From an uncultured Carnobacterium sp. (GTDB taxonomy: Bacteria > Bacillota > Bacilli > Lactobacillales > Aerococcaceae): 14,795 bases of DNA. Of the stretch, positions 14,499 through 14,795 are shown piece by piece. The position numbers and the translations under genes were made by a program. Position 1 is the stretch's first letter. Each line of letters begins with the position of its first letter. Below the pieces are notes generated by a model that searched no databases, was not told where the DNA came from, and worked only from the letters and a program-made list of their open reading frames with translations. The stretch spans positions 1 to 14,795 of the forward strand of contig CAJPNA010000012.1 of NCBI GenBank assembly GCA_905371865.1, read 5' to 3'.

Positions 14499-14767
14499 GG
14501 GTAAAATTCTTACGGATTTTACGGGTGAAATCAAAATAGAGGATAAACAAAAAAGAATCAGTTTATTGAAAGAATAGCGGGAAAGTGCATTAAATGCGAA
14601 TTAGCAGGAGTAGGAAGTCCTTCCGTACTCCTGCTTTGAGGCTTTAAAGGCGAGAGACCTAGGCTCGAGCCGTTGCCCCGCTATAACTCTTTCAATAATA
14701 AAACTGATTCTTTTCAGTTTATCTGATAAAGAAATCTACCTTGAAGAAATCCGTAAGGATTTTACCC
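14499..14767. repeat. Element B: foldback element related to element A
   Basis: A large hairpin of at least 269 bases, possibly continuing past the window end. The outermost 21-base arms (14499-14519 and 14747-14767) pair throughout with a single T-G pair. Further in, GATAAAC (14542-14548) pairs with 14717-14723, AAAAGAATCAGTTT (14551-14564) with 14701-14714, ATTGAAAGA (14565-14573) with 14688-14696, and ATAGCGGG (14574-14581) with 14677-14684. The central hairpin has 14603-14612 pairing with 14626-14635, base 14625 bulged, GGAA/TTCC and loop GTCC, the same plan as element A. The core 14592-14679 is about 83% identical to element A. Both are in the same orientation. No associated enzyme gene is visible. 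Confidence 0.8.
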
Positions 14768-14795
14768 AGCCAACAAGAAGCACCACTTCTATTTC

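Noticed and set aside
14301..14504. Open frame of 67 codons overlapping the end of the L7/L12-like gene
   Set aside because: It runs through a terminator and tandem repeat, has no ribosome site and encodes low-complexity residues.
1..14795. CRISPR array, prophage or toxin-antitoxin pair
   Set aside because: No regularly spaced repeats, phage genes or recognised toxin or antitoxin genes were seen.

Overview
The window comes from a low-GC Gram-positive bacterium, most likely a member of the order Lactobacillales. The signs are AT-rich DNA, strong AAGGAGG ribosome sites before almost every gene, TTG and GTG starts alongside ATG, a Gram-positive lipoprotein lipobox, and the gene order rsmD-coaD-sepM-comEA-comEC-holA. 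comEB is absent between comEA and comEC. A Carnobacteriaceae-type organism fits, but the genus cannot be fixed from this sequence. All genes lie on the + strand.

Region 1 (1-6280) is an oligopeptide ABC uptake system. It starts with the last codons of one OppA-like binding protein, which has its own terminator. A complete paralogous oppA lipoprotein gene follows with its own promoter and terminator. A separate promoter then drives oppD-oppF-oppB-oppC (two ATPases, two permeases), which overlap or nearly touch and end at a strong terminator. The binding protein captures peptides outside the cell, OppB and OppC form the channel, and OppD and OppF power transport.

Region 2 (6351-7300) is a two-gene unit: a small YbjN-like protein overlapping a membrane-anchored NusG-domain-II protein, with a promoter in front and a terminator behind.

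Region 3 (7301-7762) has no convincing gene. It holds an orphan ribosome site with a four-codon frame, then a roughly 300-base quasi-palindromic element (element A).

Region 4 (7763-14317) is a housekeeping and competence cluster: rsmD (16S rRNA methylation), coaD (CoA synthesis), sepM (membrane PDZ/Lon-type protease), comEA and comEC (DNA uptake), holA (clamp-loader delta subunit), and a small membrane-anchored protein with an L7/L12 C-terminal-like domain.

Region 5 (14318-14795) has no gene. It holds a terminator, a decayed tandem repeat containing a second terminator-like hairpin, and element B, a second foldback element related to element A. The two elements share a core of about 89 bases at roughly 83% identity. 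Their central hairpins differ by three fully compensated base pairs. Their outer arms differ in sequence and length, yet each pairs with its own partner. I do not recognise this family. It is the best candidate here for an undescribed structured RNA or foldback repeat.
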